Counted from the stretch's first letter, positions 1 to 8,562 are shown. The stretch is DNA of 64,000 nucleotides from Streptomyces aureocirculatus (GCF_000720475.1 NZ_JOAP01000025.1:131550-195549); one strand, 5' to 3'. Translations and numbers: made by a program. The notes: generated by a model not told the origin, from the letters alone.

Positions 1-1602
1 CACCTTGTCGCTGATGTCACGGCCGTCCGCGAGCATCACGTTCGCGATGCCCCGCTTGGGCTGGCGCATGTCGACGACGTACGAGCCCTTCTCGTACCGC
101 TCGCCGCCGATCCTGAAGTCCTCCGTTGCGCGCCGCACCCGGACGTCGTTGGCGAGGAGATGGTCCACGAGGCGGGCGGCGGCCGTACCGGAGCGCTGTC
201 CGCGGCCCGCGGCGGGGATCACGTACGCACGCGGAAACCTGGTCGTGTAGACGTCCTCCGGGCCGATGCCCGGCACGCCCGGCACCGTCTCCTCGGAGAT
301 CTCCACCGAAGCGGCCCCCGCCGCCCCGCGCCGGAACACCTCGATCTGGTCGGCGACCAGCGCCCGCCGGTGGTCGCGCGCGTAGTCCAGGGTCGCCGTC
401 ATGGCCGCGCCCGCGATGTCCGTGTTGATGGCCGAGCGGCGGCGCAGCTCGGCGACCGGCCGGGCGTCGTACTCCTCGTTGTTCACCTGCATCGGGAACT
501 CGATGGTGTGCGCCGCGACCGCGCCGTGGAACGGCATGTACTGCGGGGTGAAGACGGGCGGCCAGTCGTCCCAGCCCTCCTCCTGGTCGCGGAAGGGGAT
601 GACGGCAGGCCGCACGCCGTCCTTCTCCTCGGTGTAGCCGAGGCCGTTGACGGCCTTCTCCATGCCGAGGGCGTTGGCGTAGCTGTTCTTCAGGAACAGG
701 TCGTACTCGTAGTTCTCACCGTGCGGCGGTGTCGTCGGCTCGATGAGCGTGCCGTTCACGTACCCGTGCAGGTCGATCATCATCGTGGGCTGCTTGTCGA
801 TGGCGATCCGCCGCACCGCGCGCGTCTCGGACTGGGTCCCGGTGACGAAGTCCCGGTTCAGGTCGAAGCCGTTGGCGTTCTCGCGGGTGCCCGCGATCCG
901 GCCGTCGGGGTTCATGGTGACGTTGAAGTACAGGCGGTGGTGGGCGAGCAGGTCACGCGTCTTCGCGTCCTTGGCCCTCGCGAGCTTCTCGATGAGCTTC
1001 AGGGCCGCGTCGGTGCCCTCCCACTCGTTGCCGTGGATGTTGTTGTTGATGAACACCGGTGCCTTGTACGCGGACTTCAGCGCCTTGTCCGCGGCGGCGG
1101 CGGCGGGCTCGTTCTCGATGCGTTCGCGCATCCGCCGCTGCCGGGCGGCCTCGCGCGCCGACTCGGGCGCGGTCACCGTCACCAGATACAGGTCGTGGCC
1201 GCCGGCCGAGCGCCCCGCGATCTCCACGCTCACCCGGTCGCCGATGCCCTGGATCCCGTTCAGCTTCGGGGCGATGGCGTGGTACGGGGTCAGGCCCAGC
1301 TTGATGGACTTGTCGCCCGGGTTCCTCGGGACCGCGGCGAGGCGGCGCTCGCGCGGGTAGCCGCGCTCGGCGCCGCTGCGGGCGGGCGCGGGCGCGGACG
1401 CGTCGTCGAGCGCGCGGGCCGCGGCGCCCTCCGGCGCCCGGGCGGCCCGGTCGGGGTCGCCGAGCGGGGCCTGGTCGCGGGTCACCGGGCGCGGCGCCGG
1501 GTCGGCACTCGCGCCGCCCGGGGTGAGCACGGTGAACAACAGGGTGCCCGCGGCGGCCGACGCGGTCAGCGTCACCGCTCTCGATGGCCGGGTTATGCCC
1601 AT
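1..1602 (-). CDS. Secreted M14 zinc carboxypeptidase (3' end beyond window)
   Basis: Predicted metallocarboxypeptidase that removes C-terminal residues from peptides outside the cell. The first 534 codons are present and the gene runs off the left edge. The start ATG at 1602 has GGAGG just upstream. Residues 1-33 form a Sec signal (hydrophobic core, then GGASADPAP). The peptidase site can be followed: HGNEWEG supplies zinc ligands H190 and E193, DLNRDF gives substrate Arg250, IDLHGY the third zinc ligand H279, and HTIEFP the catalytic Glu368. NPDG lies just before the Arg motif. All key residues are present, so an active enzyme is likely. It is divergent from the EI24 gene about 100 bp away. 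Family is clear; the substrate is unknown. Confidence 0.9.
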   Translation of the reverse strand, partial: MGITRPSRAVTLTASAAAGTLLFTVLTPGGASADPAPRPVTRDQAPLGDPDRAARAPEGAAARALDDASAPAPARSGAERGYPRERRLAAVPRNPGDKSIKLGLTPYHAIAPKLNGIQGIGDRVSVEIAGRSAGGHDLYLVTVTAPESAREAARQRRMRERIENEPAAAAADKALKSAYKAPVFINNNIHGNEWEGTDAALKLIEKLARAKDAKTRDLLAHHRLYFNVTMNPDGRIAGTRENANGFDLNRDFVTGTQSETRAVRRIAIDKQPTMMIDLHGYVNGTLIEPTTPPHGENYEYDLFLKNSYANALGMEKAVNGLGYTEEKDGVRPAVIPFRDQEEGWDDWPPVFTPQYMPFHGAVAAHTIEFPMQVNNEEYDARPVAELRRRSAINTDIAGAAMTATLDYARDHRRALVADQIEVFRRGAAGAASVEISEETVPGVPGIGPEDVYTTRFPRAYVIPAAGRGQRSGTAAARLVDHLLANDVRVRRATEDFRIGGERYEKGSYVVDMRQPKRGIANVMLADGRDISDKV

Positions 1603-1701
1603 ACGTACCTCCGGAACATGGGTCGGACGCCGACCCGATAGATCAGTACGGGAGGTCTACAGGCTGAAACGGCCGACAACAAGAGGGATAGTGTGTGCCG
1701 C

Positions 1702-2586
1702 ATGCGTGAACTGGGCCGGGGTTTCGGCTATCTGGTGAAGGGACAGCGCTGGGTCGCCCAGCACGGCAAGCGGTTCGGGTGGGGGCTCCTGCCGGGCCTG
1801 GTCACCCTGGTCCTGTACGCGGGGGCGCTCGTCGCGCTCGTGCTGTGGGGCACGGACCTGGTGTCCTGGGCGACGCCGTTCGCGGACGACTGGTCAGGGC
1901 CCTGGACCGGCCTGTTCCGCGGCTTTTTGACCGCACTGCTCTTCGCCCTGGCACTGCTCCTGTCCGTGGTGACGTTCACCGCGGTGACGCTGGTGATCGG
2001 TGAACCCTTCTACGAGTCGCTCTCCGAGCAGGTCGACATCTCCGTCGCCGGGTTCGCCCCCGAGTCGGGACTGCCGCTCTGGCGCGAGATCCTCATCTCC
2101 GTACGCGACAGTCTGCGCATCGTGGTGCGGGCCGTGCTGTGGGGCGTGCTCCTGTTCGGCCTCGGCTTCCTGCCGGTCGTCGGCCAGACCGTGATCCCCG
2201 TCATCGGCTTCCTCGTCACCGGCTTCTTCCTCGTCGAGGAGCTGACGGCGGTCGCGCTCGCACGCCGTGGCGTACGGCTGCGCGACCGCCTGGCCCTGCT
2301 GCGCGCCCGCAAGACCCTGGCGTGGGGCTTCGGCGCCCCGCTCGCGGTCTTCTTCCTGGTGCCGTTCGTCGCCGTGTTCCTGATGCCGGGCGCGGTCGCC
2401 GGGGCGACGTTGATGGCGCGGGACCTCATGGGGGAGTCCACCGACGACCCCGACGACCCCGACGACCCCGACAACTCCGCGGACCCCGCGGACCCCGAAG
2501 GCACAGCGGGCGACGGTGCGGGCGTCACGGGTGCCGCGGGCGGGGCGCCGCACCCGGCAGGCGGAGGCGCGCCTACCGGCCGCTAG
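1702..2586 (+). CDS. EI24 domain-containing membrane protein
   Basis: Integral membrane protein of 294 residues, EI24/CysZ-like. Hydrophobic segments begin near residues 25, 60, 75 and 140, with a last pair near 200-230. The polar C-terminus carries a run of Asp-Asp-Pro repeats and is probably cytoplasmic. ATG at 1702 is preferred because related proteins begin MR(D/E)LG. A GTG at 1693 is in frame and closer to the GAGGGA sequence. The gene ends 14 bp inside the 3' end of the convergent pyroglutamyl-peptidase-like gene. EI24 proteins are annotated as possible sulfate or sulfur-compound transporters through CysZ similarity; no substrate can be inferred here. Confidence 0.8.
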   Translation: MRELGRGFGYLVKGQRWVAQHGKRFGWGLLPGLVTLVLYAGALVALVLWGTDLVSWATPFADDWSGPWTGLFRGFLTALLFALALLLSVVTFTAVTLVIGEPFYESLSEQVDISVAGFAPESGLPLWREILISVRDSLRIVVRAVLWGVLLFGLGFLPVVGQTVIPVIGFLVTGFFLVEELTAVALARRGVRLRDRLALLRARKTLAWGFGAPLAVFFLVPFVAVFLMPGAVAGATLMARDLMGESTDDPDDPDDPDNSADPADPEGTAGDGAGVTGAAGGAPHPAGGGAPTGR

Positions 2587-3865
2587 CCACCACGGCCGTC
2601 ACGACGATCCGCCGCACCTGCCCGATGATGTCGACGCGGTTGCGCACGAACTCCGCGTCCGTGACCTTCCCCGTCGCCGGATCGGTGTTCCCGGCGCCGA
2701 ACTGGAGCACCGGTGTGTGCACATGGCCGCCGGGCAGCCGGTCGTGCAGCCCGAGGCGGTCGCGCAGGAGCGTGGCGCGGTACGCGATCTCGTTGGACAG
2801 GTAGTCCCCGCCGCCGCCCGCGCGTGCCGTCGAGCCCGGCGTCGGCCCGTCGGGACGCTCCACCGGGGTGGAGCCGCCCGCGGGGATCTCGGTCACGGCC
2901 GTGTTGTCGTACACGGGGAAGCGCCCGGTGTCCGCGGCGACGATGTCCTTGTACGGCAGTGTCGTCGTCGTCCACTGCGGCTGCGACGCGGGGTCGGACA
3001 CCGGGACGGTCTCCGTCCGTGACAGGTTCTCGTTGTCCCCGAACCCGCCGCGCCAGGCCCCGTTGGTCCGCTCGATGTCGAACTTGCCGACCCGGCCCTG
3101 GCTCACGGTCGTGAACAGGTCGACGCGCGGCAACTGCCGCCGGAGCACCCGTTCCACCGTGCCCTGCTCGAAGTCCGTCCAGCGCACCGGGAACATGGCC
3201 GTCTCGATGCGTACGGGCCCCTCGGCGGTCCGTACGACGGTGCCGTCGAGGGCGAGTGCGGTGGCGCCCGAGGGGTTGCTGATGCGGGTGTCGCGGTCGA
3301 GCGTGAACGGGTCGAACCCGGTCACAAGCACTCGCTTGCCGCCCTTGCCGCCCTTGCCCTTGGGGTAACGGATGGTGTCCTGGCCGCGGGACGTCGTCTC
3401 CAGGTGTGCCAGCAGCCGCTGCCGCCGTGCGTCGTCGAGGTCGAATCCGCGCGGCTCCCAGGCGCGCAGGGCCCGCGTCATCCCGAGCCGCGCCCAGTAC
3501 AGCGGCCGGTCGTCGTCCTTGCTGAGGTCGCCGGTCGCGGGACCGCGCCCCTGCGCCCGGTCCACGGCCCGCCGCCACAGCGACTGCCCCTCGTGTTCGA
3601 CCAGGCGCCGGGCCTGGGCGTAGGAGCGGGCCCGTGCCAGGTCCCGCGCGAAGCCGGGCGCCACGCCGTCGAATCCGCTGCGCCGCAGGATCTCCTTCGG
3701 CGCGGCACGGTCCAGGCGCTGCTCCTCGACGGTGGGCGCGCCGGCCCGCGTGGTGTCGGCGGCCGCGGCGGGCGGGACGACGGCCCCGGCGAGCAGCACG
3801 GCGCCGAACACGCCACAGACGCCGAGCCGTCGGCCTGATATCCCGGGGGTGGGGGACGAAGCCAC
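2573..3865 (-). CDS. Secreted pyroglutamyl-peptidase I-like (C15) protein, nucleophile Cys replaced by Ser
   Basis: 430-residue protein with an N-terminal Sec signal (about residues 1-36, ending PPAAAAD), about 130 family-specific residues, then a C15-like fold beginning at the family hallmark VLVTGFDPF (D185). Classical pyroglutamyl peptidases are cytosolic, about 210-220 residues long, and use Glu/Cys/His. Here Glu is kept (FDIERTNG, E265) and His is kept (HVHTPV, H383), but the Cys of the usual (Y/F)VCN motif is Ser in DYLSNE (S357). Ser-His spacing (26) matches the usual Cys-His spacing (24). The GTG start has GGAAGGA upstream. It may be a serine variant, an inactive relative, or have another activity. 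Confidence 0.78.
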   Translation of the reverse strand: MASSPTPGISGRRLGVCGVFGAVLLAGAVVPPAAAADTTRAGAPTVEEQRLDRAAPKEILRRSGFDGVAPGFARDLARARSYAQARRLVEHEGQSLWRRAVDRAQGRGPATGDLSKDDDRPLYWARLGMTRALRAWEPRGFDLDDARRQRLLAHLETTSRGQDTIRYPKGKGGKGGKRVLVTGFDPFTLDRDTRISNPSGATALALDGTVVRTAEGPVRIETAMFPVRWTDFEQGTVERVLRRQLPRVDLFTTVSQGRVGKFDIERTNGAWRGGFGDNENLSRTETVPVSDPASQPQWTTTTLPYKDIVAADTGRFPVYDNTAVTEIPAGGSTPVERPDGPTPGSTARAGGGGDYLSNEIAYRATLLRDRLGLHDRLPGGHVHTPVLQFGAGNTDPATGKVTDAEFVRNRVDIIGQVRRIVVTAVVASGR

Positions 3866-3997
3866 GTGAGTCCTTCCGTTGCAGGTGAGGTGGCGGAAGT
3901 ATCCCGGGGCGGAAGCGTTCGGCGCCAGGCCTTTCGGGAGGCGTCGCAGGCGCGTCACCGTGAGGCGCCACGCGTGAGCCAGAGGTGAACACCGCAG

Positions 3998-4021
3998 TTC
4001 CTGCCCGATATCGGGCAGGAA
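3998..4021. promoter_or_regulatory. 24-bp perfect palindrome, probable operator before lysE-like gene
   Basis: A perfect inverted repeat (half site TTCCTGCCCGAT) centred between 4009 and 4010, 40 bp before the LysE ATG and about 130 bp before the divergent pyroglutamyl-peptidase-like start. The length and symmetry fit a dimeric repressor or Lrp/AsnC-type site. LysE-type exporters are often controlled by a specific regulator, but none is encoded next door. No U-tract follows, so it is unlikely to be a terminator. Confidence 0.55.
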
Positions 4022-4061
4022 AGTAGACCTTCTACGGCCCCCCGACCTAGGGTGATCGCTC

Positions 4062-4721
4062 ATGATCACCCTGGACGCGATAGGGACTTTCGCCCTGATA
4101 GTTGGACTCCTCACGCTCACTCCCGGACTGGATACCGCACTCGTCCTGCGCACCGCGGCGCTCGGGCACCGCCGTCGCGCGTGGGGTGTGGTCCTCGGCA
4201 TCCAGAGCGGCACACTGGTCTGGGGCGTGCTCACCTCGCTCGGTGTGACCACACTGCTGACCGCCTCTCACCTCGCGTACGAGACCCTTCGTTGGGCCGG
4301 GGCCGCGTACCTGGTGTGGATGGGCGGCAGGATGTTGTGGGCCACCTGGCGCCACGCGTCGAGCGAGAGCCCGCGGACAGCGGAGACCGGGGGCGAGGCC
4401 GGGACCGGGGCGGGCGCCGGCGACACCCTGCTCGGTGGCTGGCGACAAGGGTTCGTGACCAATCTCCTCAACCCGAAGATGGGCGCCTTCTACGTCGCGG
4501 TGCTCCCGCAGTTCATCCCCTCCGGTGGCTCGCGCCTTGCTCCAGGGGTGCTGCTTGCCGGAGTGCACATTCTCCTGGCCGTCATCTGGTCCTGTGCGCT
4601 GATCGCCTTCGCGCACGTGCTCCGGGACCGCCTGCAACGCCCCTCGGCCCGCCGCCACCTCGACCGCATCACCGGCACGGTCATCGCCGCCTTCGGCGTC
4701 CGGCTCGCGTTCGGACCGTAG
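4062..4721 (+). CDS. LysE/RhtB family amino-acid exporter
   Basis: 219-residue membrane protein of the LysE/RhtB family, which exports amino acids or related small molecules by a proton- or sodium-coupled mechanism. It starts with a first helix (IGTFALIVGLLTLTPG) carrying the family TPG motif, then helices near residues 40-60, 68-88, 115-135, 148-170 and 190-215. The conserved NLLNPK motif is present (FVTNLLNPKMGAFYV). The ATG at 4062 closely follows GATCGCTC; no strong ribosome-binding site is seen, so it may be weakly translated or near-leaderless. The 24-bp palindrome upstream is the likely control site. The substrate cannot be told from sequence. Confidence 0.87.
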   Translation: MITLDAIGTFALIVGLLTLTPGLDTALVLRTAALGHRRRAWGVVLGIQSGTLVWGVLTSLGVTTLLTASHLAYETLRWAGAAYLVWMGGRMLWATWRHASSESPRTAETGGEAGTGAGAGDTLLGGWRQGFVTNLLNPKMGAFYVAVLPQFIPSGGSRLAPGVLLAGVHILLAVIWSCALIAFAHVLRDRLQRPSARRHLDRITGTVIAAFGVRLAFGP

Positions 4722-4792
4722 ACATGCGCGTCGGCCCGCGCCGCCCGCGGAGGGGTTCGTCACCACCGGCGCCATACGCCGCGGCCCGCCAC

Positions 4793-4832
4793 CACCCGTC
4801 GCGGCCCGGTGTCACCCGTCGCGGCCCGGTGT
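4793..4832. repeat. 20-bp tandem direct repeat, two copies
   Basis: Two exact copies of CACCCGTCGCGGCCCGGTGT lie head to tail at 4793-4812 and 4813-4832, reaching the stop codon of the LysR gene. Probably replication slippage; no function is evident. Confidence 0.85.
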
Positions 4833-5845
4833 CACACCGCGTCCGCGCACGCCTCCCGCAGTGCCGTCACGAACGGGGCCACCGCGGGCGGCGCCGTGCG
4901 TCCCCGTGCCGTCGCCGCGTACACCGCACGGGTGGGCGCGCCCTCGTCCCGTACCGGGACCAGGGCGATGTCCGGTCGCACTCCCTGGGCCGCGAGCGCG
5001 GGCACCAGTGTCACGCCGAGTCCCGCGGCGACGTATCCCTGCTTGGCGGTCCACTCGCGTACCACGTGGGCGACGCGCGGCCGGAAGCCGTGGAGCCGCG
5101 CCGCGTCGAGCAGGGTGCCCGCGGGCTCGGGGCTGCCGGACACCCAGTCCTCGTCGGCGAGCCGGGCCAGGCCGACGCGGGGCTCGCCCGCGAGCGCGTG
5201 ACCTGCGGGCACCGCCACGTACAGCGTCTCGTCGAGGAGATGGTGCAGTTCGTAGGCCTCCTCCGGGAGCGGCCCGCCCGTCGTGGACACCACCGCCAGG
5301 TCGAGCTCGCCCGCGGTCAGGCGCGCGAGGAGCGGGCCCGTGAGGCCTTCCTCGCGGGCGAGGGTCACCCCGGGGTGGCGGGCCCGGAACAGCGCGATCG
5401 CCCGCGGCACCAGCGCCGCGTCCGCCGTCGCGAACGCCCCGAACCGCAGCCGCCCGCCCGCCACCCGGTCCAGGTCACGCAACTCCCGCCGCAGCAGCGC
5501 GAGGCGGCCGAGCGCGGCCGTGACGTGCGGGAGCGCGGCCCGGCCGTGGGCGGTGAGGCGTACGCCGCGTGGCAGCCGGTCGAACAGCGGCACACCGCCG
5601 AGGGCGGCCTCGAGCGAGGCGATCTGGCGGGACACGGCGGACTGCGTCCAGCCGAGTCGCCGCGCGGCCACGGTGAAGGAGCCGTGCGCGGCGACCTCAT
5701 GGAAGGCGCGGAGCCACACCGTAGACAACTCGGGCAGCTCGGATGGCTCGGGCGGCGGCTCGGGCAGGGGGGCCTGCTCCGGCGGCGCGGTCGGCTCAGG
5801 CGGCTCGGCGCCGCCCCTTTGAGGCATCTCATGCGGAGTATGCAT
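4832..5845 (-). CDS. LysR-family transcriptional regulator
   Basis: 337 residues from the ATG at 5845; a shorter start at 5827 and longer ones at 5854 and 5863 are possible. After a Pro/Glu-rich leader of about 35 residues comes the winged HTH (LRAFHEVAAHGSFTVAARRL ... QSAVSRQIASLE) and then the periplasmic-binding-like effector domain. It is divergent from the beta-hydroxyacid dehydrogenase gene with about 58 bp between starts, the standard LysR arrangement. That gap contains nested GCATGC palindromes (about 5842-5866) that could be its site. Inference: it controls the dehydrogenase-RidA pair in response to the metabolite that pair handles. Confidence 0.88.
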   Translation of the reverse strand: MHTPHEMPQRGGAEPPEPTAPPEQAPLPEPPPEPSELPELSTVWLRAFHEVAAHGSFTVAARRLGWTQSAVSRQIASLEAALGGVPLFDRLPRGVRLTAHGRAALPHVTAALGRLALLRRELRDLDRVAGGRLRFGAFATADAALVPRAIALFRARHPGVTLAREEGLTGPLLARLTAGELDLAVVSTTGGPLPEEAYELHHLLDETLYVAVPAGHALAGEPRVGLARLADEDWVSGSPEPAGTLLDAARLHGFRPRVAHVVREWTAKQGYVAAGLGVTLVPALAAQGVRPDIALVPVRDEGAPTRAVYAATARGRTAPPAVAPFVTALREACADAV

Positions 5846-5903
5846 GCCTGCCATGCTAAGCATGCGCTTGTGGCATCGGCCGTCCGGTCCTAGCTTCGTA
5901 CGC

Positions 5904-6788
5904 ATGGCACAGAACGATCACACCGCCGCCCGGAACGACCACCCGCGGGCACGGCCCCGCATCGCGTTCCTCGGGCTCGGGCACATGGGCGCCCCGATGG
6001 CCCGCAGGCTGCTCGCGGCCGGGTATCGGCTCACCGTGTGGAACCGCACCGCGGCGAAGGCGGAACCCCTGGTCGCGGAGGGCGCACGCCTCGGATCGTG
6101 CCCCGCGGACGCCGTGCGGGACGCCGACGTCGTCGTCACCATGCTGGCGGGCCCGGACGCACTGCGCGCCGTCGCCGACGCGCTCGTGCCGGTGCTGCGG
6201 GACGGTGTGCGCTGGGTGGACATGTCGACCGTCGGGCCCGACGCCGTACGGGAGCTGGGGGGCCGGGTGCCGGACGGTGTCACGCTCGTCGACGCGCCCG
6301 TGACGGGCAGCACGGACAAGGCCGCCGCGGGGGAGCTCGGCATCCTCGCGGGGGGCGACGCCACCGAGGTCGAACCGGTCCTTGCCCACCTGGGCACGGT
6401 GACCCGCACCGGGCCCCTCGGCTCCGGCGCCGCGCTCAAGCTGGTCGTGAACACCGCCGTGCTCGGCGGCGTCGCCCTGGTGGCGGAGGCGATGGCCCTC
6501 GCCGACGCGCTCGGCCTCGACGAGGAGGTGGCTCGCGGCGCCCTGGCGCGGGGACCCCTCGCGGGCGCCGTCGCCCGCGCCTTCGCCAACGGGGTGCACT
6601 TCGGCAACGACCTCGCGGTGAAGGACGTGGCGCTGGCCACGGACACGACCCGGCTGCCCGCCCTGGAGGCGGTGCTCGCCCACTTCCGCGCCGCGGCGGC
6701 GGACCAGGACCTGGCCCACGAGGACATCGCCCGAGCCGTCCCCCACATCCGCACCCGTGCCCGCACCCACCACTCGTACCGCTCGTAA
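5904..6788 (+). CDS. NAD(P)-dependent beta-hydroxyacid dehydrogenase (3-hydroxyisobutyrate dehydrogenase family)
   Basis: 294-residue oxidoreductase with an N-terminal Rossmann fold (FLGLGHMGAPMARRLL, the GxGxMGxxM signature near residues 22-37), then DAPVTGST, the substrate-binding signature of the family. The catalytic Lys is expected in the GxxxKxxxN helix, which reads GSGAALKLVVNTAV (Lys about 179). The C-terminal all-alpha domain is complete. Family members oxidise 3-hydroxyisobutyrate, tartronate semialdehyde or related acids, or act as imine reductases. It is followed 20 bp later by RidA, which removes reactive enamines and imines, so a substrate giving an imine or oxo-acid is plausible. 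Confidence 0.85.
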   Translation: MAQNDHTAARNDHPRARPRIAFLGLGHMGAPMARRLLAAGYRLTVWNRTAAKAEPLVAEGARLGSCPADAVRDADVVVTMLAGPDALRAVADALVPVLRDGVRWVDMSTVGPDAVRELGGRVPDGVTLVDAPVTGSTDKAAAGELGILAGGDATEVEPVLAHLGTVTRTGPLGSGAALKLVVNTAVLGGVALVAEAMALADALGLDEEVARGALARGPLAGAVARAFANGVHFGNDLAVKDVALATDTTRLPALEAVLAHFRAAAADQDLAHEDIARAVPHIRTRARTHHSYRS

Positions 6789-6808
6789 CCCAGAACCGGA
6801 GTCCCGTC

Positions 6809-7234
6809 ATGCGCGTCACGCTCGACAACCCCGCCACCGCAAACCGGCCCCTCGGCCCCTACTCCCAGGTGGCCCGGGTGGAACTGCCGGGCGGCGGCGC
6901 CCTGTTGTACCTCTCGGGGCAGATCGCCGACGGCGAGGACATCGCCGCGCAGAGCCACGGCGTCTTCGCGACCCTCGCGGCCCTGCTCGACGCCCATGGC
7001 GCGACGCTCGCCGACATCATCAACATCCGGACGTTCCTCACGGACATGGACGACCTGCCCGGCTACGCCGCCGTGCGCCGCACTTACCTCACCGGCACCC
7101 CGCCCACCAGCACCACCGTCGCCGTGCCGCGGCTCTTCAGGCCGGAGGCGCTGATCGAGGTGGATGTGGTGGCAGCCCTCCCCGCACCGTCGGCCGTGAG
7201 GTCGTCCGCGGACTCCTGGAGCGCAACCCCTTGA
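6809..7234 (+). CDS. RidA family (YjgF/YER057c/UK114) protein
   Basis: 141 residues. RidA proteins are small trimers that hydrolyse reactive 2-aminoacrylate-type enamines and imines to keto acids. Family features are present: GPYSQ near the start, LSGQIA, and PPTSTTVAVPRLFRPEALIEVDVVA at the C-terminal half. The usual catalytic Arg of RidA, just before the TAVV/TTVA stretch, is represented by RRTYLTGTPPTSTT, so it may belong to a non-canonical subgroup. It lies 20 bp downstream of the dehydrogenase with GGAG before the ATG, and the two are probably co-transcribed and under the LysR regulator. Confidence 0.82.
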   Translation: MRVTLDNPATANRPLGPYSQVARVELPGGGALLYLSGQIADGEDIAAQSHGVFATLAALLDAHGATLADIINIRTFLTDMDDLPGYAAVRRTYLTGTPPTSTTVAVPRLFRPEALIEVDVVAALPAPSAVRSSADSWSATP

Positions 7235-7286
7235 GACAGGCCCGAGATCCTCGCCCCGGCCCGCGAGGCGGGGGCGCGCCTGGCTG

Positions 7287-8198
7287 CTAGCCGCGCGGCC
7301 GGGCGGCGGTCACGCCCTGGTAGGCGATGTCCGCGAGGTGCGACTGCCCGTCCTTGCTGGGGTGGAACCAGTCCCAGTGACTCAACTGGTCCCCGTCGAA
7401 GCGGAAGTCGAACACGGCCCCGCCGTCGTACCGGCAGCGCAGGTCCTTGGCGCACACGTCCTTGAGCACCTTGTTGTACGCGACGACCCGGTCCTGCACC
7501 GACTGCCGCCGCTGGGTCGCCGAGCGGTCCATGGAGTCCGCGTCGGCCAGCATCGACGCGCAGATCCCGAGCTTCCACACCTGCTTGCCGAGCTGGTTGG
7601 TGCGCCCCTGGGACCACAGGCGCTTGAGATCCGGCACGCTGGAGACGTACACCTGCGCCTTCGGCTGGGCGCGCCGCAGGGTGCGCAGGGCGTCCTTGAA
7701 GTCGGTGCGGAAGTCCGCGACGGAGGTCATGTCGTCGGCCGACGAACGGCACGCGTCATTGGCGCCCGCCATCACCGTCACGAGTTCGGGGTCGCGGGCC
7801 GCGGCCCGGGTCATCTGCTCCGGCAGGTCCGCCATCCGCGCGCCGGTCTTGGCGTAGTTCCAACTGTGCGTCGCCGCCCGCTGCTTGCCGAGCAGCCGCT
7901 GCGCGAGGCTGCGCACCCCCTCGTCGCTGCCGGTCGCCCAGGACGCCTCAGGGCAGTCGGAGAGCACCGAGCAGGCGTCGAAGCCGCGGGTGATGGAGTC
8001 ACCGACGGCGGCGAGGGAGCGGGGTGAGGTGTCCCACACCCGGGCCGGCGCGGGGGCCGCACGGTCCTGGGCCGAGGGTCCGCCCGGTACCGGGGAACCG
8101 TCGCCGGACGCGTCGCACGCGGTGAGCGCGGCGACGCCGGTGAGGGCAGCCGTCGCGAGGGCGACGGCGGCCCGTTTGCGGTGCCGTGAATTCCGCAT
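7287..8198 (-). CDS. SGNH/GDSL hydrolase lipoprotein
   Basis: 303 residues starting at ATG 8198, with GGGGA upstream. The N-terminus has a basic region, a hydrophobic stretch and the lipobox LTAC, so the mature protein is probably a membrane-anchored lipoprotein. All SGNH blocks are visible: AVGDSITRGF (nucleophile Ser), KTGAR (Gly), AGANDAC (Asn) and DWFHPSKDG (Asp-His). This points to an extracellular esterase, lipase or thioesterase. Several Cys outside the motifs suggest disulfides. No partner genes adjoin it. Confidence 0.88.
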   Translation of the reverse strand: MRNSRHRKRAAVALATAALTGVAALTACDASGDGSPVPGGPSAQDRAAPAPARVWDTSPRSLAAVGDSITRGFDACSVLSDCPEASWATGSDEGVRSLAQRLLGKQRAATHSWNYAKTGARMADLPEQMTRAAARDPELVTVMAGANDACRSSADDMTSVADFRTDFKDALRTLRRAQPKAQVYVSSVPDLKRLWSQGRTNQLGKQVWKLGICASMLADADSMDRSATQRRQSVQDRVVAYNKVLKDVCAKDLRCRYDGGAVFDFRFDGDQLSHWDWFHPSKDGQSHLADIAYQGVTAARPRG

Positions 8199-8562
8199 CG
8201 TCGTCCCCTTTGTGTCGCCTCTGTCGTTCAACGTGACGTCACCCGAGCCCTCCGGGTTGCGTCCCGTCGCATGCCCTTATGTCCCCGAACCGCCCCGGGG
8301 ACACCCAACCGGGGGTTCATGGGCCTCCCAGCGAGTGAAACCTGGGAGTTTCCCGGCCTGCGGACCGACCGTACGTCACACTCCTTGCCTCGCCGCACGG
8401 TAGCCTCGCCACCCAGTGGCACCCGGTTTTCTCGGTTCCGCTAAATTACATCACGTCACATCTGTCCCCTTTTCTTGACTTTCCCCGCTTTTGGGGAATA
8501 TCGCTCGGCACGGGCGCGAGGCCGCTGGGGAAGGCGTACCTCGTCCCACACTGGAGGTCCCG
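8199..8562. other. 364-bp intergenic region between GDSL and DUF3145 genes
   Basis: Divergent promoter region with no convincing small gene. It is less GC-rich than its surroundings near 8435-8505, where the probable promoter of the DUF3145 gene sits. The part next to the GDSL gene holds CGTGACGTCACC (8231-8242), which contains the symmetric core TGACGTCA. Confidence 0.6.
8475..8504 (+). promoter_or_regulatory. Probable HrdB-type promoter of the DUF3145 gene
   Basis: TTGACT (8475-8480) is followed after 18 bp by TATCGC (8499-8504). The spacer contains TTCCCC...GGGGAA as an inverted repeat (8481-8498), which could also bind a regulator. The gene starts 59 bp downstream. Read by eye only. Confidence 0.45.

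Noticed and set aside
160..1641. 493-residue plus-strand frame opposite the carboxypeptidase gene
   Set aside because: It is antisense to a gene with complete M14 motifs; its Val/Arg/Gly-rich composition is the usual shadow in GC-rich DNA.
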